From positions 1,426,001-1,490,000 of the forward strand of contig NZ_AEUT02000001.1 in the NCBI RefSeq assembly GCF_000187935.1: a DNA stretch of 64,000 nt, read 5' to 3'. Position 1 is the first letter of the stretch. The number at the start of each line of letters is the position of its first letter. The notes under the pieces are model-generated. The model was not told where the DNA came from. It saw only the letters and a list, made by a program, of their open reading frames with translations, and ran no database searches. The DNA comes from Streptococcus parauberis NCFD 2020. Its GTDB lineage: Bacteria > Bacillota > Bacilli > Lactobacillales > Streptococcaceae. The translations under genes and the position numbers were made by a program. This document shows positions 42,168 through 52,358 of the stretch, in pieces.

Positions 42168-42178
42168 CTTTTACTTAG
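42148..42178 (-). terminator. upp terminator
   Basis: CTAAGTAAAAGTCC and GGACTTTTACTTAG form a perfect 14-base stem with loop ACCG that includes the upp stop codon. The left arm is shared with every unit of the adjacent tandem repeat. Confidence 0.75.
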
Positions 42179-42800
42179 TACCAAACAAGCGGTCACCTGC
42201 ATCGCCGAGTCCTGGGACTATATAACCATGTTCGTTTAATTTTTCATCTAAAGCGGCTGTGAAGATATCAACGTCAGGATGAGCATCTTGTAATTTTTTA
42301 ACCCCTTCTGGAGCTGCTACTAAACATACAAATTTGATGTTTGCAGCACCACGTTTTTTCAATGAATCAACTGCTAAAATAGCTGAACCACCTGTCGCTA
42401 ACATTGGATCTACAACAAAGATTTGGCGTTGATCAATATCTTCTGGAAGTTTGACTAAGTACTCAACTGGTTCTAATGATTCTTCATCACGGTACATACC
42501 GATGTGTCCAACTTTTGCAGCTGGAACGAGACTTAAAAATCCATCAACCATACCAATACCAGCTCTTAAGATTGGAACAATTGCTAATTTCTTACCAGCT
42601 AATTGTTTTTGAACAGTTTTTGAAACTGGAGTTGTGATTTCAACATCTTCAACTGGAAGGTCTCGAGATACTTCATATCCCATTAACATTGCAATTTCGT
42701 TGACTAATTCACGAAAATCTTTAGTTGACGTCGTTTGACGACGCAAAATTGATAATTTGTGTTGAATTAGTGGATGCGAAATAACTTGAAATTTTCCCAT
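42171..42800 (-). CDS. upp: Uracil phosphoribosyltransferase
   Basis: Salvages uracil with PRPP to give UMP. The 209-residue protein has the conserved N-terminus [17 protein letters not shown], the PRPP-binding loop [10 protein letters not shown] (near 131-140) and the uracil-binding C-terminus [37 protein letters not shown] precedes the ATG. Its stop codon is inside the terminator stem that seeds the tandem repeat. Confidence 0.97.
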   Translation of the reverse strand: MGKFQVISHPLIQHKLSILRRQTTSTKDFRELVNEIAMLMGYEVSRDLPVEDVEITTPVSKTVQKQLAGKKLAIVPILRAGIGMVDGFLSLVPAAKVGHIGMYRDEESLEPVEYLVKLPEDIDQRQIFVVDPMLATGGSAILAVDSLKKRGAANIKFVCLVAAPEGVKKLQDAHPDVDIFTAALDEKLNEHGYIVPGLGDAGDRLFGTK

Positions 42801-42929
42801 GGTCGTTTACTTCCTTCTTATTTTTTTCACTTGTAACATTATAGCAGAAATCTTCAACTTTTGCAGATTTTTTTAAAGCCTAAGTTATTCTAACCTTAAC
42901 AGAGTAAATAGATTCTACTCGATCCACTA

Positions 42930-42966
42930 GAATAAAAAAAACAACCTAGTTTCACTAGGTTGTCAA
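42930..42966 (-). terminator. murJ terminator
   Basis: ACAACCTAGT / ACTAGGTTGT perfect stem overlapping the gene end, followed by T7 on the minus strand. Confidence 0.8.
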
Positions 42967-42967
42967 T

Positions 42968-44605
42968 TTAAGCAATTTTAAATTTTCGACGAAGATTTTC
43001 AGCTCTGCGATCACCAATCAATTTATCCAATTGATGTGTCACTAATGTTAAATAGCCATAGATACTAAAGCCAAGACCACCAATAATTAATAAATAAAGG
43101 AGACTGGCGCTTCGGCCATCAGTCGATAAGAAGTAACCTAATATCCAATTTCCAAGAACCACCACAATTCCCATTACTGCTGTTAGAATTGCTAATAATA
43201 GAATTTGACGGAATAACAAATTTCTATTAAATTTAGTTACTTGATGTAAGCGACGGATCATTAACACGATTGGTAAGAGTAAACCAAAAGTCGTTGCAAG
43301 CAAGGGTCCATAAGCATGGAATAAATAAATCGATGGAATCTGTAAGACAAGTTTTACAATAACCCCATAAGCAAAGTAGAGCATGGCTCTTTTATTTTCA
43401 AATAAGGCTTGGAGCATTGGTGCAAGTAAGGAATAGAGTGCTAGTAAAATAACTTGTAATAAAACAACTCTAAACAAACTGATTGCTGTTGGTACTGTCA
43501 CTCCATAAAAGACCACATAGAGAGGTTTGGCTAAAATAATTGCCCCTGTCAATGCTGGTAATAAAAACATGAATAACATGGTAATATTATTGATGATTAA
43601 TTTAGCTGCTGCATGCATATCTTTCTTGACATAATTCTCTGTCAATAAAGCAATTCCAACGCCACCAATTGAAGCTGCAACAGCAATAAGAATCATCGTA
43701 ATTTTTGCTGGATTGGCATTAAAGTATCCAAATAGCTCCATTAGTTGTGCCTTAGGAAGCTTGGTAAAGAGCAACATACTATTAATGAAAGTCCATTGGT
43801 CAATTAATTGAAAGGCTTGGATGGCACTACCAGTAACAATAAAAGGAATTGATTCTTTTATTGTTTCCCACAATAAACCTTTGGCATCAATTTTAATATC
43901 CATAACAGGTTTTGCAAAAATTTTCTTTAACAATCCTTCTTTATTGAGATAAAAAACCAAGACTAACATACTGGCAATCATCCCAATAAATGCTGCAAAT
44001 GTCGAATGGATTACTGCTTCAACATAATTACCAGATCCCAGTTTCATAACCATGTAAGTTGCGATTAGCATCCAAATGACCCGAACAATTTGTTCAGCAA
44101 TCTGACTCAATGCATATGGTTTAATATTGTTATGTCCCTGAAAAATTCCCCTAATGATACTCATGATAGGGAAAATAAGGACAGCTAATGATAAACTGTG
44201 CATGACTGGAATTAACTGTTGATCACTACCCGACATTGATGCAAAAATAGGGGAAGTGATATACATAACAAATGAAAAGAAGAGTCCTAGACCCAGCATC
44301 AATTTCATAGTTGAACGAATCAACTGGTAGCTATGCTCAGTTTGTCCAAGGGAATTATATTTGGCAATCTGTTTTGCAATTGCGACATTGAGGCCTGTAG
44401 TAGAAATCAATAAAAAATAGGCATATACATTATAGCCCATGTTAAATAAGGCATTGGCCTGTGTCGCATATTTGCCCATCCAGATAAACCATGGGATGAC
44501 ATAGATCACACCTAAGAGTCGACTGATAAAATTACTAGCTGTGGACCATGCTGTTCCACGCAACATCAGTTCCTTTTGGGTTATTTCGTTGTTGTTTGTT
44601 TCCAT
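42968..44605 (-). CDS. murJ: MurJ-type lipid II flippase / polysaccharide exporter
   Basis: A 545-residue MOP-superfamily membrane protein with about 14 spans, of the YtgP/MurJ (PST) branch that moves lipid II across the membrane. The N-terminus MLRGTAWSTASNFISRLLGV, the IIRGIFQGHNNIKPYALSQIAEQ block and GGVGIALLTENYV are typical. It is divergent from murE, whose product acts earlier in the same peptidoglycan pathway, across an 87-bp intergenic region. AGAAAGAATAGAT precedes the ATG. Confidence 0.88.
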   Translation of the reverse strand: METNNNEITQKELMLRGTAWSTASNFISRLLGVIYVIPWFIWMGKYATQANALFNMGYNVYAYFLLISTTGLNVAIAKQIAKYNSLGQTEHSYQLIRSTMKLMLGLGLFFSFVMYITSPIFASMSGSDQQLIPVMHSLSLAVLIFPIMSIIRGIFQGHNNIKPYALSQIAEQIVRVIWMLIATYMVMKLGSGNYVEAVIHSTFAAFIGMIASMLVLVFYLNKEGLLKKIFAKPVMDIKIDAKGLLWETIKESIPFIVTGSAIQAFQLIDQWTFINSMLLFTKLPKAQLMELFGYFNANPAKITMILIAVAASIGGVGIALLTENYVKKDMHAAAKLIINNITMLFMFLLPALTGAIILAKPLYVVFYGVTVPTAISLFRVVLLQVILLALYSLLAPMLQALFENKRAMLYFAYGVIVKLVLQIPSIYLFHAYGPLLATTFGLLLPIVLMIRRLHQVTKFNRNLLFRQILLLAILTAVMGIVVVLGNWILGYFLSTDGRSASLLYLLIIGGLGFSIYGYLTLVTHQLDKLIGDRRAENLRRKFKIA

Positions 44606-44656
44606 ATCTATTCTTTCTAAGATGTAGTAGCTATATTATAAACTTTTGAATGATAC

Positions 44657-44685
44657 TTGTAAATCTAGAACTTTAGAGATAAAAT
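44657..44685 (+). promoter_or_regulatory. murE promoter, leaderless geometry
   Basis: TTGTAA (44,657-44,662), a 17-bp spacer and TAAAAT (44,680-44,685), then seven bases to the ATG at 44,693. No ribosome binding site is present in AAGTTAT. Confidence 0.65.
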
Positions 44686-44692
44686 AAGTTAT

Positions 44693-46144
44693 ATGATTAC
44701 AATTGAAAAAACTATTGAACTTCTTAAGGAAGATAAAAACTTTAGGGAAGTGTTAGACAAAGAAAATTATTATTTTAATTATTCTGCCCTAACCTTCTCT
44801 AACCTTACTTATGATAGCCGAAAAGTTGATATGAGTACGCTTTTTTTTGCTAAAGGCGCAGCATTTAAGGCAGAATACTTAGAATCTGCAATTAAATTGG
44901 GATTAACTGCCTATGTTTCAGAAGTTGACTATCAAGTTGGTATTCCGGCAATCATCGTTACTGATATCAAAAAGGCAATGGCTATTATTGCTAAAGATTT
45001 TTATGGTAATCCGCAAGATAAGCTTAAGCTATTAGCCTTTACCGGAACTAAGGGCAAAACGACTGCTGCTTACTTCGCTTACAATATCTTGCAAGAATCC
45101 CATAAGCCAGCCATGTTATCAACAATGAACACCACTCTTGATGGCAAAACTTTCTTCAAATCTCAATTAACTACACCAGAATCTTTGGACCTTTTCCAAA
45201 TGATGTCAACTATTGTTGATAATGGAATGACTCATTTGATTATGGAAGTCTCAAGTCAGGCTTACTTGGTCGAACGTGTTTATGGTTTAACCTTTGATGT
45301 CGGTGTATTTCTCAATATCAGCCCAGATCACATTGGTCCAATTGAGCACCCTACTTTCGAGGACTACTTCTATCATAAGAGACTTTTAATGGAGAATAGC
45401 CGAGCAGTTATCATTAATAGTGATATGGATCATTTTGATATTTTAGCTGAACAAGTTGCCAATCAGGAGCACGACTTCTATGGTAGTCAGTCAGAAAATC
45501 AGATATTAAACAGTCAAGCCTTTACTTTTAGTGCTAATGGTAAAATGGCTGGAGATTATGATATCCAATTAATTGGGAAATTCAATCAAGAAAATGCTAC
45601 TGCTGCTGGACTAGCTTGTCTACGTCTAGGTGCTGATTTGACAGACATTAAGCAAGGAATTGCTAGGACTAGCGTCCCTGGACGAATGGAAGTTATCTCA
45701 CATCCAAGTGGTGCAAAAGTTTTCGTTGATTATGCTCATAATGGAGATAGTCTAGAAAAATTAGTTACAGTTGTTGAAGAACACCAAAAAGGAAATATCA
45801 GCTTAATCATTGGTGCAACAGGTAACAAGGGTGAAAGCCGTCGAGCAGATTTTGGTCAGGTAATTAATAATCACCCAACCTTAAAAGTATATTTAACTGC
45901 TGATGATCCAAACTTCGAAGACCCACAAGATATTTGCCAAGAAATTGCAAATCACGTCAATAGATCTGTCTCGATCATTGCTGATCGTACAAAAGCCATT
46001 TCAACGGCCATCAAAGATTGCCAAAAAGAAGGTGACGCCTTAATCATTGCTGGTAAAGGAGCCGACGCCTATCAAATTGTTAATGGCCAAAAAACAGATT
46101 ATCCTGGTGACTTAGCAGTTGCTCAATCATTAATAAATGATTAA
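44693..46144 (+). CDS. murE: UDP-MurNAc-L-Ala-D-Glu:L-lysine ligase
   Basis: Adds L-lysine to the peptidoglycan stem peptide in the cytoplasm using ATP. The 483-residue Mur ligase has [12 protein letters not shown] in the N domain, the P-loop [11 protein letters not shown] (near 119-129), [14 protein letters not shown] and the C-terminal DDPNFEDP motif characteristic of Lys-type rather than mDAP-type enzymes. Transcription probably begins at the ATG itself. A short terminator follows. Confidence 0.95.
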   Translation: MITIEKTIELLKEDKNFREVLDKENYYFNYSALTFSNLTYDSRKVDMSTLFFAKGAAFKAEYLESAIKLGLTAYVSEVDYQVGIPAIIVTDIKKAMAIIAKDFYGNPQDKLKLLAFTGTKGKTTAAYFAYNILQESHKPAMLSTMNTTLDGKTFFKSQLTTPESLDLFQMMSTIVDNGMTHLIMEVSSQAYLVERVYGLTFDVGVFLNISPDHIGPIEHPTFEDYFYHKRLLMENSRAVIINSDMDHFDILAEQVANQEHDFYGSQSENQILNSQAFTFSANGKMAGDYDIQLIGKFNQENATAAGLACLRLGADLTDIKQGIARTSVPGRMEVISHPSGAKVFVDYAHNGDSLEKLVTVVEEHQKGNISLIIGATGNKGESRRADFGQVINNHPTLKVYLTADDPNFEDPQDICQEIANHVNRSVSIIADRTKAISTAIKDCQKEGDALIIAGKGADAYQIVNGQKTDYPGDLAVAQSLIND

Positions 46145-46170
46145 GACGCCTCTCTGGTGTCTTTTTTTAC
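46144..46170 (+). terminator. murE terminator
   Basis: AGACGCC / GGTGTCT stem followed by T7. Confidence 0.75.
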
Positions 46171-46195
46171 TGCTCAATTGGTAAAAGAGCATTAT

Positions 46196-46210
46196 TTATA
46201 ATCATTATTA
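46196..46210. promoter_or_regulatory. Fur/PerR-like box upstream of fhuC
   Basis: TTATAATCATTATTA matches the PerR/Fur-type palindrome TTATAATNATTATAA closely (one mismatch at an arm position). It lies about 80 bp upstream of the fhu promoter -35, farther than usual for a direct repressor site. Confidence 0.45.
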
Positions 46211-46290
46211 GTGATTTTTATAACCATTCTTACTACTCTTTTTAACCATTACAAACAAGTCAATTTTTACAGAAATGCAATATAAAAGGC

Positions 46291-46319
46291 TTTGTCCTGT
46301 CTTTTTTCTATGCTATAAT
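46291..46319 (+). promoter_or_regulatory. fhu operon promoter
   Basis: TTTGTC (46,291-46,296), a 17-bp spacer and TATAAT (46,314-46,319) with a TGC extension of the -10 box. Confidence 0.7.
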
Positions 46320-46362
46320 GAGAAAGCTCTTAAAATATACTATAAGAAAAAGGGAGGGGATA

Positions 46363-47145
46363 ATGTCAATTATTTCAGCAGAAAAAATTGAAGTTGCATA
46401 TGATCAAACTATTGTATTGAATGACTTGTCACTTGAATTATTGGATAATAAAATGACTACTATTATTGGCGCAAATGGTTGTGGCAAATCGACTTTGCTG
46501 AAAGCATTAACCCGTATCCTCCCTATTAATCAAGGACAAATCATCATCGATGGTCAATCCATTGCAACTATGCCGACCAAAACAATTGCTAAAAAAATTG
46601 CTTTATTACCTCAAGTTCAAGAAGCCAGTCAAGGCATCAAAGTTTATGACTTAGTTTCTTATGGTCGCTACCCACATCAAGACAGACTTGGTCGATTAAA
46701 AGACAAAGATATTGCTATCATAAATTGGGCCCTTACTGCCACAAATACCAGTGAACTGGCTGACCTTGCTATTGATTCTTTGTCTGGTGGTCAACGTCAA
46801 AGAGTTTGGATTGCAATGGCCTTGGCACAAGATACGGATACGATTTTTCTTGATGAACCAACGACATATCTAGATATGAATCATCAGTTAGAAATATTAC
46901 AATTACTAAAAAGTCTAAATGAAAATGAAGGTAAAACTATTATTATGGTCTTGCACGACCTCAACTTATCATCTCGCTTTTCTGACCAATTAATTGCTAT
47001 GAAAAATGGTCAAATTCAATACCAAGGAACCGTCACTGAAGTGATGTCACCTGCAATTATTAAAGATATCTTTAATATTCAAGCGGATATTATTGAAGAC
47101 CCTAAACATCATTGCCCAACTTTATTGAGTTATGATTTACTATAA
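46363..47145 (+). CDS. fhuC: Ferric siderophore ABC transporter ATPase
   Basis: A 260-residue ATPase of the FepC/FhuC type with Walker A GANGCGKST (near 34-42), signature LSGGQRQRV, Walker B DTIFLDEPTTYLD and H-loop VLHDLNLSSR. The ATG at 46,363 has a very strong ribosome binding site AGGGAGGGG; the frame extends upstream into the promoter, so the longer version was rejected. First gene of fhuCDBG, which in group A and B streptococci imports ferric hydroxamates or haem-type iron. Confidence 0.92.
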   Translation: MSIISAEKIEVAYDQTIVLNDLSLELLDNKMTTIIGANGCGKSTLLKALTRILPINQGQIIIDGQSIATMPTKTIAKKIALLPQVQEASQGIKVYDLVSYGRYPHQDRLGRLKDKDIAIINWALTATNTSELADLAIDSLSGGQRQRVWIAMALAQDTDTIFLDEPTTYLDMNHQLEILQLLKSLNENEGKTIIMVLHDLNLSSRFSDQLIAMKNGQIQYQGTVTEVMSPAIIKDIFNIQADIIEDPKHHCPTLLSYDLL

Positions 47146-47169
47146 ATTTATTCTAGGAGAATAGAATTC

Positions 47170-48090
47170 ATGAAAAAAATACTGTCACTGCTTACTTTAG
47201 CTTTATCTGTTTTTATCTTGGTTGCTTGCGCAAGCAATTCTCCAAAAAAAACAACTATAAAACCATCTAAAATGCCTAAAATAACAGGCTTCACATATAA
47301 AGGAACGATACCAGAACATCCAAAGCGTGTCGTTAGTTTAACTTCAACTTATACAGGCTATCTTGCAAAATTAGATTTGCATTTAGTAGGAGCAACAACT
47401 TATGATCAAAAGAATCCACTCCTAAAAGATGCTTTAAAAGATGCGAAGATTGTTTCGGCAGCGGATTTAGAAAGTATTGCTGCCTTAAAACCAGATTTAA
47501 TTGTGGCTGGTTCAACTGAAGAGAATTTGCCTCAATTAGCAAAAATCGCACCAACTTTATGCGTTCAATACCGTAAACATGACTATCTCCAAGTTTTTTC
47601 AGATTTTGGAAAAGTCTTTAATCAAGAAGATAAAACAGAAGCTTGGTTAAAAAAATGGAATAAAGATACCGCACAATTTGAGAAGAAAGTCAAAGCTGTC
47701 ACCGGAGACAAAGCAACCTTCACCATTATGGGACTTTATCAAAAAGATATTTATTTGTTTGGTAAAGATTGGGGCCGAGGCGGTGAAATTATCCATCAGG
47801 CCTTCCACTATGATGCACCAGAAAAGGTAGAAAAAGAGGTCTTTCCAAAAGGCTATCTTTCACTCTCACAAGAAGTCTTGCCTGATTACATTGGAGATTA
47901 TGTTGTCGTTGCTGCCGAGGATGACAAAACTGGCGCTGCTTTATATGAAAGCCAGTTATGGAAAGATATTCCAGCTGTAAAGAATAAGCATGTCATTAAA
48001 GTCAATGCAAATACCTTCTACTTCACTGATCCAATTTCCTTAGAGTATGAATTAAAAACACTCAAAGAGGCAATTTTGGCACAAAAATAA
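47170..48090 (+). CDS. fhuD: Ferric siderophore-binding lipoprotein
   Basis: A 306-residue lipoprotein with lipobox LVAC (near 17-20) and the class III periplasmic-binding TroA/FhuD fold: [19 protein letters not shown], then [19 protein letters not shown]. It would deliver ferric hydroxamate or a similar chelate to FhuBG at the outer face of the membrane. TTCTAGGAGAATAGAATTC precedes the ATG. Confidence 0.92.
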   Translation: MKKILSLLTLALSVFILVACASNSPKKTTIKPSKMPKITGFTYKGTIPEHPKRVVSLTSTYTGYLAKLDLHLVGATTYDQKNPLLKDALKDAKIVSAADLESIAALKPDLIVAGSTEENLPQLAKIAPTLCVQYRKHDYLQVFSDFGKVFNQEDKTEAWLKKWNKDTAQFEKKVKAVTGDKATFTIMGLYQKDIYLFGKDWGRGGEIIHQAFHYDAPEKVEKEVFPKGYLSLSQEVLPDYIGDYVVVAAEDDKTGAALYESQLWKDIPAVKNKHVIKVNANTFYFTDPISLEYELKTLKEAILAQK

Positions 48091-48106
48091 AAGGACTATA
48101 CAATCC

Positions 48107-49126
48107 ATGTTATTTGGACAAACAAAAGATAAAGTTAAGAATAAGCCAAGAAATTTTTGGCTTATTCTTTTCATAAGTTGCCTTATCCTACTTATTGGAA
48201 TCTATTTCAGTTTAATCTATGGGGCAAAATCATTTTCATTTCAAGAATTACTCATAGCCTTAAAATCTAGTCAGCCATCGAAAATCAGAACAATACTGGT
48301 TGATGTTCGCTTACCAAGAATTGTTGCGGCTATCTTAGTTGGTACTGCTTTATCGTTATCTGGATCTATTATGCAAGCTGTGACCAGAAATCCAATTGCT
48401 GATCCTGGACTTTTAGGAATTAATGCTGGTGCTGCCTTAGCTCTGGCTATTGCCTATACCATTTGGCCCCAGCTTCACTATTCCTTAATTATTGTAATTT
48501 CTATGGTTGGCTCTACACTTGCATGCCTATTAGTCTTTGGCCTTTCCTATCAAAAAGGCCGAGGGTATCAGCAAATGCGCCTTATCTTATCTGGGGCAAT
48601 GGTAGCCATGCTCCTTTCAGCCATCGGACAAGCGTTGATTAACTATTTTCACTTAGCAACCGCCATTATTGGCTGGCAAGCAGGTGGCTTGGTTGGCGTC
48701 AATTGGAAAATGGTTACTATGGTCGGACCAGTGATTATCCTAGCCCTCATTATTCTGCAAGTCTTTGCTTATCAATTAAGTATTTTGAGTTTAGCAGAAG
48801 AAAAAGCAAAATCATTAGGTCAATCAACTTTTACTCTAACCCTACTATTCTTAGCTTTAGTCCTTGTACTCTCATCAACTTCCGTTTCTTTAGCTGGTAA
48901 TATAGCCTTTGTCGGACTGATTGTACCCCATCTCACTAAAGCTTTCATCCCTCACAATTACAAGCAGTCCTTACCAATTATCGGTATCCTAGGAGCAGCT
49001 TTTATCGTCTGGGTCGACTTGCTTTGTCGCGTCATTAATCCACCCTATGAAACACCTATAACAGCTGTGGTGAGTCTACTCGGATTCCCAGTTTTATTAT
49101 GGCTGGTTAGAAAGGCGGAAAATTGA
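48107..49126 (+). CDS. fhuB: Ferric siderophore ABC permease FhuB
   Basis: A 339-residue FecCD-family permease with about nine spans. Blocks are RLPRIVAAILVGTALSLSGS, MQAVTRNPIADPGLLGINAG and GNIAFVGLIVPHLTK. AAAAGGACTATACAATCC precedes the ATG; its stop overlaps the fhuG start. Forms a heterodimer with FhuG. Confidence 0.92.
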   Translation: MLFGQTKDKVKNKPRNFWLILFISCLILLIGIYFSLIYGAKSFSFQELLIALKSSQPSKIRTILVDVRLPRIVAAILVGTALSLSGSIMQAVTRNPIADPGLLGINAGAALALAIAYTIWPQLHYSLIIVISMVGSTLACLLVFGLSYQKGRGYQQMRLILSGAMVAMLLSAIGQALINYFHLATAIIGWQAGGLVGVNWKMVTMVGPVIILALIILQVFAYQLSILSLAEEKAKSLGQSTFTLTLLFLALVLVLSSTSVSLAGNIAFVGLIVPHLTKAFIPHNYKQSLPIIGILGAAFIVWVDLLCRVINPPYETPITAVVSLLGFPVLLWLVRKAEN

Positions 49127-50121
49127 TGACTAAACAAAAATTTGCATTTTCTCTAGCTATTCTGATCAGCTTCCTCGCTTTCTTATTTTTCCTAAGCTTA
49201 TCCTTTGGCGATTCTCAAATGTCTCTTCTGGCTGTCCTTAAGTCTTTAATGGGAAAAGCTGACGCTTCAACGACCTTTATTATTACAAGCATTCGACTAC
49301 CCCGTATTTTAGCTGCCATCTTTGGCGGTGCCAGTTTGGCCATCTCGGGCCTATTACTCCAGACACTCAGTAAGAATCCATTAGCCGATTCTGGTATCCT
49401 GGGCATCAATGCTGGGGCTGGCTTAGCAATAGCTTTGGTAACGGTATATGCAGGTGAAGTGCCCGGTCTCATGACCTTTCTCCCCTTAATTGTAATATCT
49501 AGTGCCCTACTAACTGTCGCCCTTGTATATTGGATGTCCTTAAGTCCTACTGGTCGTCTCAAAAGTCAAACACTGATTATTACCGGAGTAGGTTTGTCAC
49601 TAATGCTTTCTAGTCTGATGATTGCCATTACAGGACGTGTTAACCCCTTTAAACTTGATTATATTATTAGTTGGCTAAGTGGACAAATTATTGGTGATGA
49701 TTGGAAAAGTCTAAGTTTGGTCCTGCCAGTCATGATTATTTTACTAGCCTTAGCTTTCTGGCACAGTTATCCTCTAAATATTTTGAGTTTTAATGAAGAA
49801 ACGGCGACATCTCTAGGTTTATCACTAAAAAAAGAAAGGTTAATTACGCTTATCCTTTCAACAAGTTTAGCAGCCTTAAGTGTCTTATTACTTGGGAACA
49901 TTTCCTTTGTTGGACTGATTTGTGGACATATTGCAAGTCAATTTGTCGGAGCAGACCATCGCCTAAAATTACCTTTTGCAGCTTTACTTGGAATGATTTT
50001 TCTCCTCCTGTCAGATACCTTGGTGCGCGTTTTCTTAGTTGGCACTAATATCCCAACAGGAATTGTTATTTCAATTATTGGAGCACCCTATTTCCTTTAT
50101 CTGATGTCAAAATCAAAATAA
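49126..50121 (+). CDS. fhuG: Ferric siderophore ABC permease FhuG
   Basis: A 331-residue FecCD-family permease with about nine spans and the blocks IRLPRILAAIFGGASLAISG, LSKNPLADSGILGINAGAG and GNISFVGLICGHIASQF. It overlaps the fhuB stop (TGATG), and GGCGGAAAATTG serves as the ribosome binding site. Ends the fhu operon. Confidence 0.92.
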   Translation: MTKQKFAFSLAILISFLAFLFFLSLSFGDSQMSLLAVLKSLMGKADASTTFIITSIRLPRILAAIFGGASLAISGLLLQTLSKNPLADSGILGINAGAGLAIALVTVYAGEVPGLMTFLPLIVISSALLTVALVYWMSLSPTGRLKSQTLIITGVGLSLMLSSLMIAITGRVNPFKLDYIISWLSGQIIGDDWKSLSLVLPVMIILLALAFWHSYPLNILSFNEETATSLGLSLKKERLITLILSTSLAALSVLLLGNISFVGLICGHIASQFVGADHRLKLPFAALLGMIFLLLSDTLVRVFLVGTNIPTGIVISIIGAPYFLYLMSKSK

Positions 50122-50155
50122 AAGCTTAGACAATGGTGTCTAAGCTTTTTTTGCT
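50120..50155. terminator. Bidirectional terminator
   Basis: AAAGCTTAGACA / TGTCTAAGCTTT stem with T run between convergent fhuG and the DUF1803 gene. Confidence 0.85.
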
Positions 50156-50799
50156 ATAAAAGTTAGTTGGTCACTATCAACTGCCATTTGGAGACCATAG
50201 GCATTTTCCCCAACTATTTGAATATAACCCAATAATACCAAACTTTGACAAAAAATATCATCAACTTTTTGTTTGACCACTGGACGACGGGTAAACTTCA
50301 GAAGAAATGTCGACACATACTTCATGGCATAATTTTGATTTACATCACCAATTAGCTCATAAAGGGATAATTGTGAGTCAGATAAGGAATATTTATGACT
50401 TAACTTGTAGAAATAATTAGACAAGGTCAACTGCTGGCGTTCAAAGTCCGTTGATTCTATGATAACACAAGCATTGGTTTCATTTATTAGCTTGGTTTCA
50501 AAGCGCAGCTCTTGTAAGGCTTGGTAAATAGCAGAGCAATCATCAATAAAAACCATTTGATCTAATTGTAGTTTATCAAGTGATTCAAGCATTGGCAAAG
50601 CCAAGTGATAGCGTTTGTCAGCTCTTACGATATAACCAGCCTGTATATAATCTTCTATGTGTCGATCCAAGTTTTTTTGGTCTGGAAAGTCTTTTTTGAT
50701 TTGTCTTAAAATGACATCATTATTTTCAGCCAAATAATTAATTAGTTCTTTAAAAAATGGCTGGCCTGTTAATTTATCCGGATTTATTATTTTAATCAT
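50140..50799 (-). CDS. DUF1803-type protein, probable leaderless mRNA
   Basis: A 219-residue protein resembling the streptococcal DUF1803 family, with an N-terminal segment that looks like a winged helix (VILRQIKKDFPDQKNLDRHIEDYIQAGYI, quoted in two parts in the family: VILRQIKKDF and DRHIEDYIQAGYI). No function known. The longer open frame begins inside the next gene's terminator; the ATG at 50,797-50,799 is used because an extended -10 TGCTATAAT lies six bases before it. No ribosome binding site exists at that spacing. Confidence 0.72.
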   Translation of the reverse strand: MIKIINPDKLTGQPFFKELINYLAENNDVILRQIKKDFPDQKNLDRHIEDYIQAGYIVRADKRYHLALPMLESLDKLQLDQMVFIDDCSAIYQALQELRFETKLINETNACVIIESTDFERQQLTLSNYFYKLSHKYSLSDSQLSLYELIGDVNQNYAMKYVSTFLLKFTRRPVVKQKVDDIFCQSLVLLGYIQIVGENAYGLQMAVDSDQLTFIAKKA

Positions 50800-50805
50800 G
50801 TTCTT

Positions 50806-50814
50806 ATTATAGCA
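50806..50814 (-). promoter_or_regulatory. Extended -10, leaderless geometry
   Basis: TGCTATAAT on the minus strand, six bases (AAGAAC) before the ATG at 50,799. It is embedded in the tail of the terminator of the upstream gene. Confidence 0.55.
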
Positions 50815-50842
50815 AAAAAAGAAGGATTGCTCCTTCTTCTTA
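50815..50842 (-). terminator. Terminator of the 50,840 gene
   Basis: AAGAAGGA and TCCTTCTT stem with GCAA loop and T7 on the minus strand; the stop codon borders it. Confidence 0.8.
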
Positions 50843-51304
50843 CAAGTATTCTTTTTTGACGACAAAGAATGTTCCACGAATTTCACCGGCTAATTTTGAA
50901 CGTTGGCGGGCAAATTTAAATTTGCCCTCAAATTCTTTTGGAATGTCAATGCCGTTGGATAATTTAAACCCAACTGCGCGTTTGCCACCTTCAGCAAGTG
51001 TATATAAGACATTTACTGCAAGTCCATTGACATAATAGACATGTGACCATAAAATACCATCAACTTCCATCTGTGAAACACAAAGTGCTTTATAGGGGAA
51101 AACCATGTCACGTTCTTCCAGTACTTTTTCAATGAAAGGGAGGATTTCTGGTTTTTCTTCTGGTGTAAAGACTTCATAGTCAATCTTATATTTATTCCAG
51201 AAATAACGTGCTTCGTTTGCGCGAAGACCAGCTAAAACTTCTTTTACTGGAGAATCCTCTAATAAAGTTGTTTCAACTTCTTTAAAATTTACAATATATG
51301 ACAT
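50840..51304 (-). CDS. Conserved streptococcal hypothetical protein
   Basis: A 154-residue soluble alpha/beta protein next to ppaC, as in other streptococci. Blocks seen are EARYFWNKYKIDYEVFTPEE and DGILWSHVYYVNGLAVNV with a basic C-terminus. No family name or function recognised. It overlaps the ppaC stop by one base, so it is co-translated with it. Confidence 0.75.
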   Translation of the reverse strand: MSYIVNFKEVETTLLEDSPVKEVLAGLRANEARYFWNKYKIDYEVFTPEEKPEILPFIEKVLEERDMVFPYKALCVSQMEVDGILWSHVYYVNGLAVNVLYTLAEGGKRAVGFKLSNGIDIPKEFEGKFKFARQRSKLAGEIRGTFFVVKKEYL

Positions 51305-52239
51305 TAAATACCGAAGCTCTCTGTTAATTGAGGTACAACTTGTTTTTTACGTGATACAGCACCAGCTAAGAAAGCATGGTTATTTTCAAGAGTGAATTTA
51401 AATGCTGCTTCTACTTTATCCATATTGCTACCAATTGCTAAAATTTCTGAATTTGAATTAACAATATCTGTAATCATAAGCACGAAGTCTGAATAACCTT
51501 CAGTTGCAATTGCAGTTTTGATTGCAGCTTCAATGGCATCTTGACGTTCTAGAACTTCATTGATATCAACAGTGTTAACTTGTGCGACACGAACAGCATT
51601 ACCATTCAATTCAAATGTTTTTGCGTCGATGTCAATTAATTCTTCTTCTGTTTTACTTGAGAGGTTAGTTCCTGCTTTAAGAAGGGCCATTCCGTACTCT
51701 TCTAAATTAACACCTGCAAGCTCTGCCAATTCTTCAGCCAATTTAGGGTCTGTCATATGAGTTGTTGGTGATTTAAGTAAAAGTGTATCTGAAATCAAGC
51801 CTGAAAGCATAAGCCCAGCAATTTCTTTTGGTACTTCAAGATTGTTTTCTTTAAACATACGATAAACAATTGATGATGCTGATCCAACTGGTTCTACACG
51901 CATAAATAAAGGGTTAGCTGTTTCAAAGTTGGCTACACGGTGGTGGTCAACAACGCCATAAATGTTTAATTCTTGGATATCTGAGATAGATTGTTGGAAT
52001 TCGTTATGGTCTGTTAGGATAACCGTATCCACTCCTTCAGATTTAGCTGATTCCACAACACGTGGTGCTGTAACTGAGAAGTAATCAAGAGCAAAAGCAG
52101 TTTCTTCGTTTGGTTGACCTAAAGCGACTACTTCAGTATCTAAACCATAAGCTTGTTTTGCTAAATAAGCAAATGCATACGATGAACCAATGGCATCAGA
52201 GTCTGGATTTTGGTGACCAAAAACAAAAATTTTAGACAT
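51304..52239 (-). CDS. ppaC: Manganese-dependent inorganic pyrophosphatase
   Basis: Family II pyrophosphatase, hydrolysing PPi to drive biosynthesis. The 311-residue protein has the metal-ligand motifs [20 protein letters not shown] and VVDHHRV of the DHH superfamily and the C-terminal substrate motif [10 protein letters not shown] with the SRKKQ pattern. GAGGTATAAAC precedes the ATG. Confidence 0.96.
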   Translation of the reverse strand: MSKIFVFGHQNPDSDAIGSSYAFAYLAKQAYGLDTEVVALGQPNEETAFALDYFSVTAPRVVESAKSEGVDTVILTDHNEFQQSISDIQELNIYGVVDHHRVANFETANPLFMRVEPVGSASSIVYRMFKENNLEVPKEIAGLMLSGLISDTLLLKSPTTHMTDPKLAEELAELAGVNLEEYGMALLKAGTNLSSKTEEELIDIDAKTFELNGNAVRVAQVNTVDINEVLERQDAIEAAIKTAIATEGYSDFVLMITDIVNSNSEILAIGSNMDKVEAAFKFTLENNHAFLAGAVSRKKQVVPQLTESFGI

Positions 52240-52324
52240 GTTTATACCTCATTCTATTTATTCACTCTATTTTAGCAAATTTACCTTTCAAAATCAAAGT
52301 ATCCTTCTTTAAAGCCTTACAAAA

Positions 52325-52358
52325 CAAGAAAAAGACTAGCAAATTTGCTAATCTCATT
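52325..52358 (-). terminator. pflA terminator region
   Basis: AGATTAGCAAATT / AATTTGCTAGTCTTTTT hairpin on the minus strand following the pflA stop, with T5. Confidence 0.7.

Noticed and set aside
41944..42225. A 93-codon plus-strand frame with an 18-residue repeat
   Set aside because: The periodicity comes from the 54-bp DNA repeat; there is no ribosome binding site, it begins with TTG, and it overlaps the end of upp in antisense.
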